Below are positions 13,986 through 21,778 of a stretch of DNA of 25,141 bases, one piece after another. The stretch spans positions 1-25,141 of the forward strand of contig JAHACW010000034.1 of assembly GCA_018375675.1 (NCBI GenBank). Reading direction: 5' to 3'. Position 1 is the stretch's first letter. The number at the start of each line of letters is the position of its first letter. The notes beneath the pieces are model-generated. The model was given only the letters and a program-made list of their open reading frames with translations, was not told where the DNA came from and did not search any database. This DNA comes from Actinomyces sp. (GTDB lineage: Bacteria; Actinomycetota; Actinomycetes; Actinomycetales; Actinomycetaceae). Made by a program: the position numbers and the translations under genes.

Positions 13986-15140
13986 CTAACCGACCAGCTC
14001 CTCGACCTCGCGCACGATGCGCGCGGCTCCGCCGAGCGAGGACAGTTCCGCGCGTACCCCTCGGATTCCCGAGGTCAGCGCGGGGTCATCGAGGAGGGCA
14101 CAGGCAGCGCGTGCGATAAGCGCCGGCTGGGAAGCGCGCACGGTCAGGCCACAACGCGCGTTTTCCACAGCCTCGGCGTTGAATTGGCGCTCAAAAACGC
14201 GCCCCGGGACTATCACCTGGGGAACTTCGTAGGACAGAGCATCCATCATCGAGTTTTGCCCGCCGTGATGCACGAAGACGCGGGCGCGCGGCAGGAGCTC
14301 AGCGACGTCGAAGCGGGGCGCGCAGGTCACCTCGTGGTCCCCCACGGCTTGGACGGCCTCGGACACGCCCGCGACGTAGACGTCGCAGCTCAGCACCTCG
14401 GCGAGTTCTCGCCCGGCACGCACAGCCACACCCGCAGGGACACTGCCCGCGCCGAGGTAGACAAGCGCACAATCGCGAGGCGTGGCCGTCAGTGCGGGCG
14501 GCTCGTCCAGAAACCCGCAGTAGACGGCCCGCTCCCCCGCCTGCGGTTCCAGGGTCGGGCAGCTTGGGATGAAGCGGCGCCGCATCCCCTCGAGGATCGT
14601 CAGAGACGAGGCCGGGGCGGGCATTCCCATCTCGCGCAGCAGGCGTCGAATCCCTGCGGATTTGCGCGGGTTGGAAGCGTAGGAGGCGGTCGTCGGCTGC
14701 GAGCCACTGCCCACGCACGGGATGCCCTCGGCGCGGGCGGCGATGACAGCGGCGAGGTTGAATTCCGAGTAGACGACGTCGGGGCGGATGGCACGCATGT
14801 GGGCGCGGAGCGCGTCGACGGCGGCGCGCGTGTAGTGCTCGTCGAGGGCACCGGTCAGCCAGAGGACCTCCTCGAAGCTGCGCACGGGCTTGCGACCCAT
14901 GAGGCCGAGGCGCGAGGCCAGGGGGAAGGTGTGTCGCGCGATGGCCTCGGGAAGGCCGAGAGGTGAGGGCACCGGAATCTCGAGCGTCGGGGCGATGGGA
15001 TTGACACAGTTGCCGTCGTCTCCCCACGCGAGCACGGCCTCATGGCCAGCGTCCTGGAACGCACGTGCGACGCGCTGCGCGCGCGACCACGGCCCGCCCA
15101 TCCGCGAGCGGGCAACCATGGGAACGACGAGAACCTTCAC
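13986..15140 (-). CDS. GT-B glycosyltransferase (GT1-like)
   Basis: A 384-residue two-Rossmann-domain glycosyltransferase. The N-terminal domain begins with strand KVLVVPM and the G-rich loop; DVVYSEFNLAAVIAARAEGIPCV (about residues 121-143) is the acceptor side. The donor-side nucleotide-sugar motif is HHGGQNSMMDALSYEVPQVI (residues 291-310), typical of MurG/UGT-type and macrolide glycosyltransferases. The GTG start is chosen because strand 1 begins there; TACCCT lies exactly six bases upstream and there is no Shine-Dalgarno, so the message is probably leaderless. Acceptor and sugar are unknown. No biosynthetic cluster surrounds it. Confidence 0.85.
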   Translation of the reverse strand: MKVLVVPMVARSRMGGPWSRAQRVARAFQDAGHEAVLAWGDDGNCVNPIAPTLEIPVPSPLGLPEAIARHTFPLASRLGLMGRKPVRSFEEVLWLTGALDEHYTRAAVDALRAHMRAIRPDVVYSEFNLAAVIAARAEGIPCVGSGSQPTTASYASNPRKSAGIRRLLREMGMPAPASSLTILEGMRRRFIPSCPTLEPQAGERAVYCGFLDEPPALTATPRDCALVYLGAGSVPAGVAVRAGRELAEVLSCDVYVAGVSEAVQAVGDHEVTCAPRFDVAELLPRARVFVHHGGQNSMMDALSYEVPQVIVPGRVFERQFNAEAVENARCGLTVRASQPALIARAACALLDDPALTSGIRGVRAELSSLGGAARIVREVEELVG

Positions 15141-15146
15141 GATTCA

Positions 15147-15152
15147 AGGGTA
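15147..15152 (-). promoter_or_regulatory. Candidate -10 box for leaderless glycosyltransferase mRNA
   Basis: TACCCT on the minus strand, six bases before the GTG start; the same hexamer and spacing as at the UDG-family gene. Confidence 0.4.
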
Positions 15153-15186
15153 CGCCGCGTGCTCGGCATGCCCCGCCTCCGAAACC

Positions 15187-15732
15187 CTAGAGTTCGAGCC
15201 TCATGTGCACGAGCTCCTGGTAGCCCGCGGCCGCGGACCGGTAGCCTCGAGGGTTGCGCCCATACTCCTCGAACCCCGCGCGCCGATAGAGGGAGACCGC
15301 GCGTTGATTGTCAGCCACTACCTCGAGCTCGAGTTGGACATAGCCCGCCCGGCGCGCACAGTCGATGCACGATTCCACAAGTACTCGGCCGATCCCCAGT
15401 CCCCAATACTCCTGGAGCACGCTGATCCCGAAACGCGCCCGGTGCGCAACCTTGCGCCGACTGCGCACTGCTGAAACTCCTGCGCTCCCCACGATCCACC
15501 CGTCGATGACGGCGACGAGCTCGACCTCATTGCCACTGCGTTCTGCTTCTTCCAGAGAGCAGGCCTCTTGCTCGTCGTCAACGCTCTGCTCATCCGGGTA
15601 GGACAGCAGGTAGTCGGTCTCCGCATGGGTACGTTGCGTGGTCTCACGCAGCGCGCGGGCGTCCGAGGCAACGGCGTTCCTCACGAGGAGTTCCAGCCCG
15701 CACTTTAATTCCACCGCCCTGACATACCTCAT
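15187..15732 (-). CDS. GNAT family N-acetyltransferase
   Basis: A 181-residue acetyl-CoA-dependent acetyltransferase. The acetyl-CoA pyrophosphate motif lies in FGISVLQEYWGLGIGRVLVE (about residues 101-120, Q/RxxGxG/A variant WGLGIG), followed by the NQRAVSLYRRAGFEEYG motif B region (about 142-158) typical of RimI/RimJ-like and small-molecule GNATs. The start is ATG at 15732, 18 bases after the stop of the upstream Fic gene on the same strand, so the two may be co-transcribed. No partner antitoxin of the TacT/AtaT type (a ribbon-helix-helix gene directly upstream) is present, so a toxin role is not supported. The substrate is unknown. Confidence 0.88.
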   Translation of the reverse strand: MRYVRAVELKCGLELLVRNAVASDARALRETTQRTHAETDYLLSYPDEQSVDDEQEACSLEEAERSGNEVELVAVIDGWIVGSAGVSAVRSRRKVAHRARFGISVLQEYWGLGIGRVLVESCIDCARRAGYVQLELEVVADNQRAVSLYRRAGFEEYGRNPRGYRSAAAGYQELVHMRLEL

Positions 15733-15750
15733 TGTCGGCCCCCCTATCCC

Positions 15751-16728
15751 CTAGGAATTAGCCAAATTATTGTCGATGTGGACAATCCACAAACCCGCAC
15801 GGGGACTCCCCTGGCGCTCGAGCACGCCTTCTTCCTTGAGCTGTGCGACGATGCGCTCAGCGCTCCTCTTCGAGCACCCAAGGTGCTGCGCGAGCTGGGC
15901 GACGGTGGAGCGCGTGTTGTCACGGAAGAAAGCGAGCGCGCGGGCTCGCTCCGCGTCCGCTGCACTCTCTGGCTGTGCGTACGGAAGTATGGCTTCCCTG
16001 ATTGCTTCGAGCATGAACTCCACGAAACTCTCACACGAACCGTTCGCACCCGAGCGGGCCAAGGCCTCGTAATATTCCGCCTGCCGCATCCTGATCGCAG
16101 ACTCAACAGGCAACCACGCCAACACCGAACGCCACCCAGACAGGAGCAGAGTCTGCCAGAGACGTCCCGTCCGACCATTCCCGTCAGAAAAGGGATGACA
16201 GAACTCGAACTCGAAGTGAAAGACACACGAGGCGAGCAGCGGGTGCATACGCGTCGCACGCAGCCACTCAAAGAGGCCGTCCATCACCTCGGGGACGTAG
16301 GCTGCCGGAGTCCCCGCATGGATGAAAGTATCCCCGTTGAACACACCGACATTGCCCGACCGAAAGCGCCCAGCATCGGGGACGAGGCCACCCATCATGA
16401 TGCGGTGAACGCGCAGCAGATCCGCCAACGAATGAGGATCGAGTTCAGGAATAAGGTCGTAGGCGGCGCGCGCGTTTTCGACTTCGAGGATGTCGCGCCG
16501 ATCTCCGAGAACCCGCTTGCCGTCAATAATCGCGCTCACCGCGCGTTCGTCTAGTTTGTTTCCTTCGATGACAAGCGAGGAATAAATCGTCTGGATCCGC
16601 ACCTCCCGACGCAACGTCGGGCTGGTCGACAGGGGTGTTTGAGGCGACAGCATACCGACGAGCTCAGCGATCTCCATGCACAGCGCATCAATCACGTCGG
16701 TGCGTTCGAACGACGGTTCGTATGCCAT
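15751..16728 (-). CDS. Fic family protein with C-terminal winged helix
   Basis: A 325-residue Fic-domain protein, predicted to transfer AMP (or another phosphate-linked group) from a nucleotide to target proteins. The core motif HPFSDGNGRTGR (178-189) is intact with catalytic His178. An N-terminal inhibitory motif of the [S/T]xxxE[G/N] form is present as SLVIEG (51-56), so activity should be self-restrained (class II type) and no separate antitoxin is needed. Residues 262-315 look like a winged-helix DNA-binding domain, so it may bind its own promoter palindrome. The ATG at 16728 is chosen because GGGAGG lies five bases upstream. A 37-bp repeat containing TACCGCCACTGGCGGTA lies immediately before the gene. 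Confidence 0.92.
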   Translation of the reverse strand: MAYEPSFERTDVIDALCMEIAELVGMLSPQTPLSTSPTLRREVRIQTIYSSLVIEGNKLDERAVSAIIDGKRVLGDRRDILEVENARAAYDLIPELDPHSLADLLRVHRIMMGGLVPDAGRFRSGNVGVFNGDTFIHAGTPAAYVPEVMDGLFEWLRATRMHPLLASCVFHFEFEFCHPFSDGNGRTGRLWQTLLLSGWRSVLAWLPVESAIRMRQAEYYEALARSGANGSCESFVEFMLEAIREAILPYAQPESAADAERARALAFFRDNTRSTVAQLAQHLGCSKRSAERIVAQLKEEGVLERQGSPRAGLWIVHIDNNLANS

Positions 16729-16738
16729 GACCACCTCC

Positions 16739-16775
16739 CATTACCGCCACAATTATACCGCCACTGGCGGTAATC
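16739..16775. repeat. Fic promoter palindrome, copy 1 of a 37-bp direct repeat
   Basis: Contains half site ATTACCGCCA and then the palindrome TACCGCCACTGGCGGTA (8-bp arms, one-base centre). It matches 17390-17426 at 35 of 37 positions. It lies ten bases upstream of the Fic start codon on the minus strand, overlapping the ribosome binding site by two bases, and is probably the Fic operator. Confidence 0.8.
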
Positions 16776-16828
16776 AAGGAGCAGTACCCACAATTAGCAC
16801 CACCCGCTAGAGACAACACCATTGCACA

Positions 16829-16874
16829 TTGACATCAGAGAGAACTAGAATACATTGTATTCAGCTCTAGGAGG
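16829..16874 (+). promoter_or_regulatory. Promoter, operator and ribosome binding site of RelB-RelE-like module
   Basis: TTGACA (16829-16834), 16-base spacer, TACATT (16851-16856). The palindrome GAATACATTGTATTC (16848-16862, 7-bp arms) overlaps the -10 and is the probable antitoxin operator. AGGAGG (16869-16874) lies five bases before the ATG. It is the most consensus-like promoter in the window. Confidence 0.75.
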
Positions 16875-16879
16875 CCACC

Positions 16880-17095
16880 ATGCCCACCATGACCATGCGC
16901 CTTGACGAAGCAGACGCCGAAGTCGTGCGCAAGTACGCCGAATTTGAAGGAAAAACAATTTCCGACTTCGTCCGAGATGCCGTCTTCGAGAAGATCGAGG
17001 ACCAGCAGGACCTTGCAACTCTGCGCGAGGCGATCGCTGCAGACAACGGCGTTCGCTACACCCACGAGCAGGTACTCGCGCAGCTGGGCCTGTAA
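16880..17095 (+). CDS. Type II antitoxin, ribbon-helix-helix (RelB-like, DUF6290-type)
   Basis: A 71-residue antitoxin. The N-terminal strand TMTMRLDEADAEVVRKYAE and GKTISDFVRDAVFEKIED form a ribbon-helix-helix DNA-binding unit, followed by an acidic C-terminal segment. It is expected to bind the RelE-like toxin that starts on the very next base after its stop, and to repress the promoter at 16829-16862. AGGAGG five bases upstream fixes the start. The cassette stands divergent from Fic and lies between two copies of the Fic operator repeat. Confidence 0.88.
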   Translation: MPTMTMRLDEADAEVVRKYAEFEGKTISDFVRDAVFEKIEDQQDLATLREAIAADNGVRYTHEQVLAQLGL

Positions 17096-17362
17096 ATGTC
17101 CTACCACGTCGAGTACAGCGACGCAGCCCTCAAGCAACTGAAGAAAATGGACCGATTCGACGCGCGACTCATTACGTCATGGATCGGCAAAAACCTCGAG
17201 GGCTGCTCGGACCCCCGCATCCACGGCAAAGGCCTCACAGCCAACCGATCAGGCGAGTGGCGCTACCGCATCGGCAACTACCGCGCCCTGTGCATCATCG
17301 AGGACGACCGCCTCATCATCGAAGTGTTTTCCGTCGGACACCGCCGACACATCTACCAGTGA
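17096..17362 (+). CDS. Type II toxin, RelE family
   Basis: An 88-residue RelE-type mRNA interferase. The fold shows SYHVEYSDAALKQLKKMDR, the family GKGLTANRSGEWRYRIGNYRALCIIEDD sheet (residues 45-71) and terminal SVGHRRHIY (79-87), with conserved arginines in place. The ATG directly abuts the antitoxin stop, so synthesis is coupled and no separate ribosome binding site is needed. It is only a distant relative of the RelE at 2349, so the two modules are probably not recent duplicates. It is followed by copy 2 of the 37-bp Fic operator repeat. Confidence 0.9.
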   Translation: MSYHVEYSDAALKQLKKMDRFDARLITSWIGKNLEGCSDPRIHGKGLTANRSGEWRYRIGNYRALCIIEDDRLIIEVFSVGHRRHIYQ

Positions 17363-17389
17363 TCACGCGGCCACACCGGCATCATCCAG

Positions 17390-17426
17390 CATTACCGCCA
17401 GATTTATACCGCCACTGGCGGTAATC
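17390..17426. repeat. Copy 2 of the 37-bp Fic operator repeat
   Basis: Identical to 16739-16775 except at two positions, with the TACCGCCACTGGCGGTA palindrome fully kept. No gene starts beside it: it lies between the RelE stop and a convergent gene. Its orientation is the same as copy 1. Confidence 0.8.
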
Positions 17427-17464
17427 GCGTGGCGCCCAAGGAGAGCTGAGCGATAAACGGCAGG

Positions 17465-17490
17465 AGGCCTCGCGTGAATCGACGAGGCCT
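17465..17490. terminator. Hairpin after the unknown membrane protein gene
   Basis: AGGCCTCG and CGAGGCCT form 8-bp arms around a ten-base loop, 23 bases beyond the minus-strand gene that ends at 17513. It has the same CGAGGCC core as the other hairpins. Confidence 0.6.
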
Positions 17491-17512
17491 GCGCCCAGAG
17501 AGCGCGAAACGC

Positions 17513-17968
17513 TCAGTTGGTCCCGTGGAACGCCCAGGCGCGTCCCCGCACGCCGCGCGCGATGTAGCTGGCGCCCGCGAGCGTGAGAGCCACGCCGAGG
17601 CCCGTGTAGAAGAAGGCGATGAACCAGTCGGGGAAGACGCCTGCGGCGCGCATTCCGATGCCGAAGGACATCATGATTGCCATCATCATGTAGCTCTTGC
17701 GATCGAAGAATCGGACGACGTGGTGACGCTCCCCCTCCAGGTCGGCGATGCGCTGGGCATTCTTCTGGACGAGCTTGCTGAACATGGGGTGGAACGCGCA
17801 GAAGATGGCGACCGCGCCGCCCGCGAGCGCAAGGAGAATAACCGCCGCGACGCCGCGCATGTCGACGGCCGCGCGCACACCGAGAATCGCGACATTGAGG
17901 CCGGCGAGCAGCCAGACGATGCCGGCGACGGCGATCAGGGGCTGCTTCTTGATGCGGAATCCACTCAT
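17513..17968 (-). CDS. Unknown four-helix membrane protein
   Basis: A 151-residue protein that I do not recognise by family. There are four hydrophobic segments: about residues 10-32, 38-60, 93-111 and 115-137. Between the second and third lies a charged cytoplasmic loop (KNAQRIADLEGERHHVVRFFDRKS). Its start codon overlaps the stop of the upstream TetR gene (ATGA), so it is translated from the same message and is the probable regulated target. A small efflux or stress-related membrane protein is possible, but nothing in the sequence proves a function. Confidence 0.8.
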   Translation of the reverse strand: MSGFRIKKQPLIAVAGIVWLLAGLNVAILGVRAAVDMRGVAAVILLALAGGAVAIFCAFHPMFSKLVQKNAQRIADLEGERHHVVRFFDRKSYMMMAIMMSFGIGMRAAGVFPDWFIAFFYTGLGVALTLAGASYIARGVRGRAWAFHGTN

Positions 17969-18555
17969 TTCTTAGCGTCCTTTTCTTCTGCAGTGTCGTC
18001 ATACAGGGCGGCGTCGAGGAGGGCGAACAGCGTCTCACATTCGCCGCCCTCCATGAGCGAAGCGAAGATACTGCGCAGCACGTATCGACACAGAGCCTCG
18101 GCACTCATGGGGCCGACGAGCCGGGAGCGATCCACGGCCTCGTCCGCGTCGAGGACGCGCGCGAGTCCGCGCTCGATGTGGGCGAGCATGGGGGCACGCA
18201 CGGTTTCGAGAGCCTGCTGTTCCGCACCGGGGAGGCGGCGCATCTCAGCGAACCAGTCGACGCTCATGTCGGAGCGCGCGGCGCACAGGGCCTCGCGGAA
18301 TCTCCGCACGTAGGAGGTGAAGCGCTCGCCGGGGCACACGGCGCACAGCTCGTCGGAGAGGTTCTCGTCGAAGAAGCGGGTGAGCACGGCGGCCGTCAGG
18401 TCCGCTTTGGTCGGGAAGTAGCCGTAGACCGAGCCGACCGCGATGCCGCACGCGGTGGCGACCTTGCGCACGGAGAGCGCGGAGATGCCGTCGCGCGAGG
18501 CGATGGCGTAGGCCTGGCTGACCAGCTTCTCCGGGTCGATCACTTGTTTGGGCAC
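17965..18555 (-). CDS. TetR/AcrR family regulator
   Basis: A TetR-type repressor of about 196 residues from the GTG at 18555, or 206 from a TTG at 18585. The N-terminal domain contains SVRKVATACGIAVGSVYGYF, a standard helix-turn-helix, and the rest is a variable ligand domain. GTG 18555 has AGGAAG close upstream, whereas the TTG is fused to its AAGGA with too little spacing; the start remains unsure. It overlaps the membrane protein gene by four bases. A clear promoter and the 13-bp palindrome TGAACACTGTTCA lie just upstream, so it probably represses itself and its membrane partner. The divergent aldo/keto reductase may also be under its control. Confidence 0.88.
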   Translation of the reverse strand: MPKQVIDPEKLVSQAYAIASRDGISALSVRKVATACGIAVGSVYGYFPTKADLTAAVLTRFFDENLSDELCAVCPGERFTSYVRRFREALCAARSDMSVDWFAEMRRLPGAEQQALETVRAPMLAHIERGLARVLDADEAVDRSRLVGPMSAEALCRYVLRSIFASLMEGGECETLFALLDAALYDDTAEEKDAKK

Positions 18556-18592
18556 GGCTTCCTGCTGTCTTGCGAGCTGCGACAATCCTTAA

Positions 18593-18632
18593 TGAACACT
18601 GTTCAGTATAGGGTCACCCGGCCTCACGTCAA
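18593..18632 (-). promoter_or_regulatory. TetR promoter and operator
   Basis: On the minus strand: TTGACG (18627-18632), 16-base spacer, TATACT (18605-18610). TGAACACTGTTCA (18593-18605), a perfect palindrome, covers the end of the -10 and the start of transcription. From 18633 to the aldo/keto reductase start the sequence is C/A-rich with no clear element besides its ribosome binding site. Confidence 0.7.
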
Positions 18633-18814
18633 CAGCAGAACCTTAAATTCACGCCGCAGCCACCACAATCAGCCGCACATCACATGTCCAGATACACCCA
18701 CCACCACACAAACCAACCGGGGATAGGAATACGCTGGCAGTCAGCAGCGTCCGCACGGTTCAGCGACACACTGTCGAGCCATCGCACGCAGCTCACGACA
18801 ACAAAGGAGTTCAC

Positions 18815-19663
18815 ATGGACCACATCACCCTGAACAACGGCGTCACAATCCCCCAGGTCGGCCTCGGCACCTACCTGCTCGAGCCGGACGATGCCCAGTC
18901 GGCGGTCACCTACGCGCTCGACAACGGCTACACGCTCATCGACACGGCGAACGTCTACGTGAACGAGCGCGCCGTCGGACGAGGCATGCGCGCATCCTCG
19001 AAGGCGCGCGAGGAGATCTTCCTCGAGACGAAGCTCTGGCCGTCGTTCTTCGAACGCCCCACCGCCGTCGACGAGACGCTCGAGCGTCTGGGCACGGACT
19101 ACATCGACCTGATGATCCTGCACCAGCCCGCCGGCGATACCGTCGCGGGGTACCGCATCCTCGAGAAGGCGCATAAGGAAGGCAAGATTCGCGCGATCGG
19201 CCTGTCGAACTTCGACGTGACCCAGACGCAGCGCATCCTCGACGAGTGCGAGGTCGTCCCCACGATTAACCAGGTCGAGTGCCACCCCTACTTCCCGCAG
19301 ACGGAGCTCAAGGAACTCCTCAAGGAGCACAACATCGCGCTGCAGGCGTGGTACCCGCTGGGCGGGCGCGGCAACGACTCGATCATGTCCGAGTCCCTCG
19401 TCCAGGGCATCGCCGAGAAGCACGGCAAGTCCCCCGCCCAGGTCCTGCTGCGTTGGCACATCCAGCAGGGACACATCGTGATCCCGGGCTCGAAGACGCC
19501 ATCACACATCGCTCAGAACATCGACCTGTTCGACTTTACGCTGACCGACGAGGACATGGCCCAGATCGATTCCCTCGACAAGGGGAAGCCGTTCTTCGAG
19601 CACAACGACGAGGTCCTGGCCGGGTTCCTCGCATACGTGCCCGACGTGGAGGGCCAGAAGTAG
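18815..19663 (+). CDS. Aldo/keto reductase
   Basis: A 282-residue (alpha/beta)8-barrel NADPH-dependent carbonyl reductase, most like 2,5-diketo-gluconate reductase-type AKRs. The catalytic tetrad is present: Asp43 and Tyr48 in LIDTANVYVNE, Lys73 in LETKLW, and His103 in LMILHQP. The cofactor end is seen in IVIPGSKTPSHIAQN (about residues 222-236). AAAGGAG about eight bases before the ATG supports the start. It is divergent from the TetR-membrane protein pair and ends 64 bases before a strong hairpin terminator. The natural substrate is not deducible. Confidence 0.93.
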   Translation: MDHITLNNGVTIPQVGLGTYLLEPDDAQSAVTYALDNGYTLIDTANVYVNERAVGRGMRASSKAREEIFLETKLWPSFFERPTAVDETLERLGTDYIDLMILHQPAGDTVAGYRILEKAHKEGKIRAIGLSNFDVTQTQRILDECEVVPTINQVECHPYFPQTELKELLKEHNIALQAWYPLGGRGNDSIMSESLVQGIAEKHGKSPAQVLLRWHIQQGHIVIPGSKTPSHIAQNIDLFDFTLTDEDMAQIDSLDKGKPFFEHNDEVLAGFLAYVPDVEGQK

Positions 19664-19726
19664 TCCCACTACCGCGCACTGAGCCGAACGCACGACTGTT
19701 TCGGTAGCGACACCAGGCGCACATAA

Positions 19727-19759
19727 CGAGGCCTACCCTGCTTGGCGGGGTAGGCCTCG
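19727..19759 (+). terminator. Terminator after the aldo/keto reductase gene
   Basis: CGAGGCCTACCC and GGGTAGGCCTCG form perfect 12-bp arms with a nine-base loop. Followed by a mixed, not T-rich, tail. It shares the CGAGGCC core. Confidence 0.8.
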
Positions 19760-19874
19760 CTATCAGGTCCTCCCTTAGCGTTCCCTCTCACGCTCTATGC
19801 CCGCTGACGCCTCCTGCATCGACTCGATAGCTCCGAGGCACAGACGGGCGCACCTCCCCAACATTCCACCTGCA

Positions 19875-19880
19875 TACAAT
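19875..19880 (+). promoter_or_regulatory. -10 box for leaderless methyltransferase mRNA
   Basis: TACAAT exactly six bases before the ATG at 19887, with no Shine-Dalgarno. It fixes the start against the longer frame from 19797. No -35 consensus is visible. Confidence 0.5.
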
Positions 19881-19886
19881 AACGAA

Positions 19887-20732
19887 ATGACCGAAACGAA
19901 TAGCCAAGCACAGTGGTTTTCCGACAATGAACGCAACTGGGACGACCGCGCCGAGCTGCACATGACTGGCAACTACTACGACTACCAGCACCTTCTCGAG
20001 GACCCGACCGCCATAAGCGCCGAACTCGCCCAAGATATCGAACGATTCGGCGACCTCACCGGCAAAGAAGTCATCCACCTACAGTGCCACGTCGGAACCG
20101 ACACGATCGGGTTTGCGCGCCGCGGGGCCTCGCGCATCATTGGCCTCGATCTGTCCGAGGCCTCGCTTGCTCACGCGCGCAACATCGCCGAATGCGCAGG
20201 CGCCGACGTGGAGTTCGTTCACGCGAACGTGTACGACGCGCGCCAAGCAGTGTCCGGCACCTTCGATCTGGTGTACACCTCGATCGGTGTCCTATGCTGG
20301 CTGCCTGATATCGCCCGGTGGGCGCAAGTCATCGCTTCCCTGCTCAAGCCGGGCGGCACCTTCTTCATCCGCGATGACCACCCGATGTTCATGACAATCG
20401 GGGAGGATATTTCCGACGGGCTAAGGATTGAGGCACCCTACTTCGAGCAGGATGCCCCGATGACGTGGGATGACGATTCAAGCTACGTAGATTCCCCCGG
20501 TGCGCCGCGGATTACTCACACAACAAACCACCAGTGGAATCACTCCCTTGGCCAGATCGTCACCGCTCTCATCAACGCAGGGTTAGTGATCGATGAACTC
20601 GAAGAGACCCCACGCGCTGCGTGGTGCCCGTGGCCCGAACTCATGGAACAAGATTCCGCTGGAGGCTGGCACCTTCGCGAGCATCCCGAACGTCTGCCCC
20701 TTCAGTTTGCGATCACCGCACACAAAAACTGA
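19887..20732 (+). CDS. Class I SAM-dependent methyltransferase
   Basis: A 281-residue methyltransferase. Motif I appears as VIHLQCHVGTDTIGFARRGA (about residues 62-81), the HLQC-G-DT variant typical of one small-molecule methyltransferase group; the strand-2 acidic residue lies in IIGLDLSEASL. LKPGGTFFIRDDHP is the post-IV region. The ATG at 19887 is chosen because a TACAAT -10 box lies six bases upstream. It is not closely similar to the methyltransferase at 5741. The acceptor is unknown. It converges with the DUF2262 gene with a short gap. Confidence 0.88.
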   Translation: MTETNSQAQWFSDNERNWDDRAELHMTGNYYDYQHLLEDPTAISAELAQDIERFGDLTGKEVIHLQCHVGTDTIGFARRGASRIIGLDLSEASLAHARNIAECAGADVEFVHANVYDARQAVSGTFDLVYTSIGVLCWLPDIARWAQVIASLLKPGGTFFIRDDHPMFMTIGEDISDGLRIEAPYFEQDAPMTWDDDSSYVDSPGAPRITHTTNHQWNHSLGQIVTALINAGLVIDELEETPRAAWCPWPELMEQDSAGGWHLREHPERLPLQFAITAHKN

Positions 20733-20751
20733 CAGTGCACTTAGCCAACGC

Positions 20752-21621
20752 TCACCCCTCCATATTCGCCGCGGTCACCCCGTCCGTCAGAGTTCCGTAC
20801 GCGGTGACGCAGTGTCCGAAGAACATGTCGTCATCGTCGAAGTAGGCTGAAAATGAACCGTCGGCGTCCATCGCGATGCTGCGCAGCTCGATCCGGCGAG
20901 CGAAGCTCTCTTCCGTAATTTCGGGGACCTCCTCGTCGGCGGACTCGCGCCACTCGTACGCGAGTTCGGTGAGCTCACGTGCGGCGCTCGTGCGCATGTC
21001 GCGATCCCAGCGATCCTGCTCCGCCAGCATCACCTTCATCGCCCGCCTGGCGTCAGCCCAGGTGCCCTCATCCGCCGCATCAACCTCGAGCACCAAGAAG
21101 ATCTGCTCACCGCACCACAGAATCTCCCCCTCGAACGTGTCGAGATCCTTGTCGAGGGTGAGTTCTCCGAGCACCTCGTCGGTCACCACGACCGGCCTGC
21201 GGTATTCGGCCAGCACCTCTTCCAAGGCGGGGCACGGGGGATCCTCTTCCAGGACCTCGACGATCAGGAATTGGTTCTGCAAGGAGGCGGTCACGCCCTC
21301 GGGAACCTCGTGCGGAATCTTCTTGCGTGCCTTGAGGCGATACACTCCCTCCCGACGGAAGCGATCGAGGACCCCTCCGGCAGCATGTTCCTCGTCGCTG
21401 ACGGGATAGACGATCCGGCCGCCACCCGTGTGCAGCGCGCCGGTCTGGCAGTCCACATACGCAATGAAGTAGTGCGAGACGTCCCAGAACCCCTTCCTCT
21501 TGCCGGCCCCACCACCGCCGGCAAGCAGGACGATAATCTCCCTGGCCTCGTCCTCAAACGCGCACTCCCATTCGGCCTGCGTCATGCTGTCTTGCGAACG
21601 CATGTATTCGAGCAGATCCAC
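20752..21621 (-). CDS. DUF2262 domain protein of unknown function
   Basis: A 289-residue soluble, acidic protein without signal or membrane segments. The C-terminal region (about residues 170-289), ending in SAYFDDDDMFFGHCVTAYGT, matches the DUF2262 family, in which a run of aspartates near a strand recurs. Residues 1-165 form a separate, less conserved domain with a GGGGAGKRK stretch that looks Walker-like but lacks the rest of a P-loop NTPase. The GTG start is supported by AGGAGG seven bases upstream. No function is known for the family; proteins of this kind are often found among immunity or polymorphic-toxin-associated genes, but no toxin is beside it here. Confidence 0.8.
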   Translation of the reverse strand: MDLLEYMRSQDSMTQAEWECAFEDEAREIIVLLAGGGGAGKRKGFWDVSHYFIAYVDCQTGALHTGGGRIVYPVSDEEHAAGGVLDRFRREGVYRLKARKKIPHEVPEGVTASLQNQFLIVEVLEEDPPCPALEEVLAEYRRPVVVTDEVLGELTLDKDLDTFEGEILWCGEQIFLVLEVDAADEGTWADARRAMKVMLAEQDRWDRDMRTSAARELTELAYEWRESADEEVPEITEESFARRIELRSIAMDADGSFSAYFDDDDMFFGHCVTAYGTLTDGVTAANMEG

Positions 21622-21778
21622 GTGCCATCCTCCTTGATCCAGGGCCGCCGCTTCGCTACGACAAACCCTACTCCAGGCGCGACTTTACACCCAATCCCCC
21701 CTCACTCACACACCCCAACGAGAGGAGGTACCATAGTCACAACTATTACAAACTTTCAAACAGAATGAGGGGGTACCG

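Noticed and set aside
15187..15732. GNAT as a TacT/AtaT toxin
   Set aside because: No ribbon-helix-helix antitoxin gene lies directly upstream; its neighbour is Fic.
20752..21621. P-loop NTPase in the DUF2262 protein
   Set aside because: GGGGAGKRK resembles Walker A, but there is no Walker B and the following sequence is not NTPase-like.
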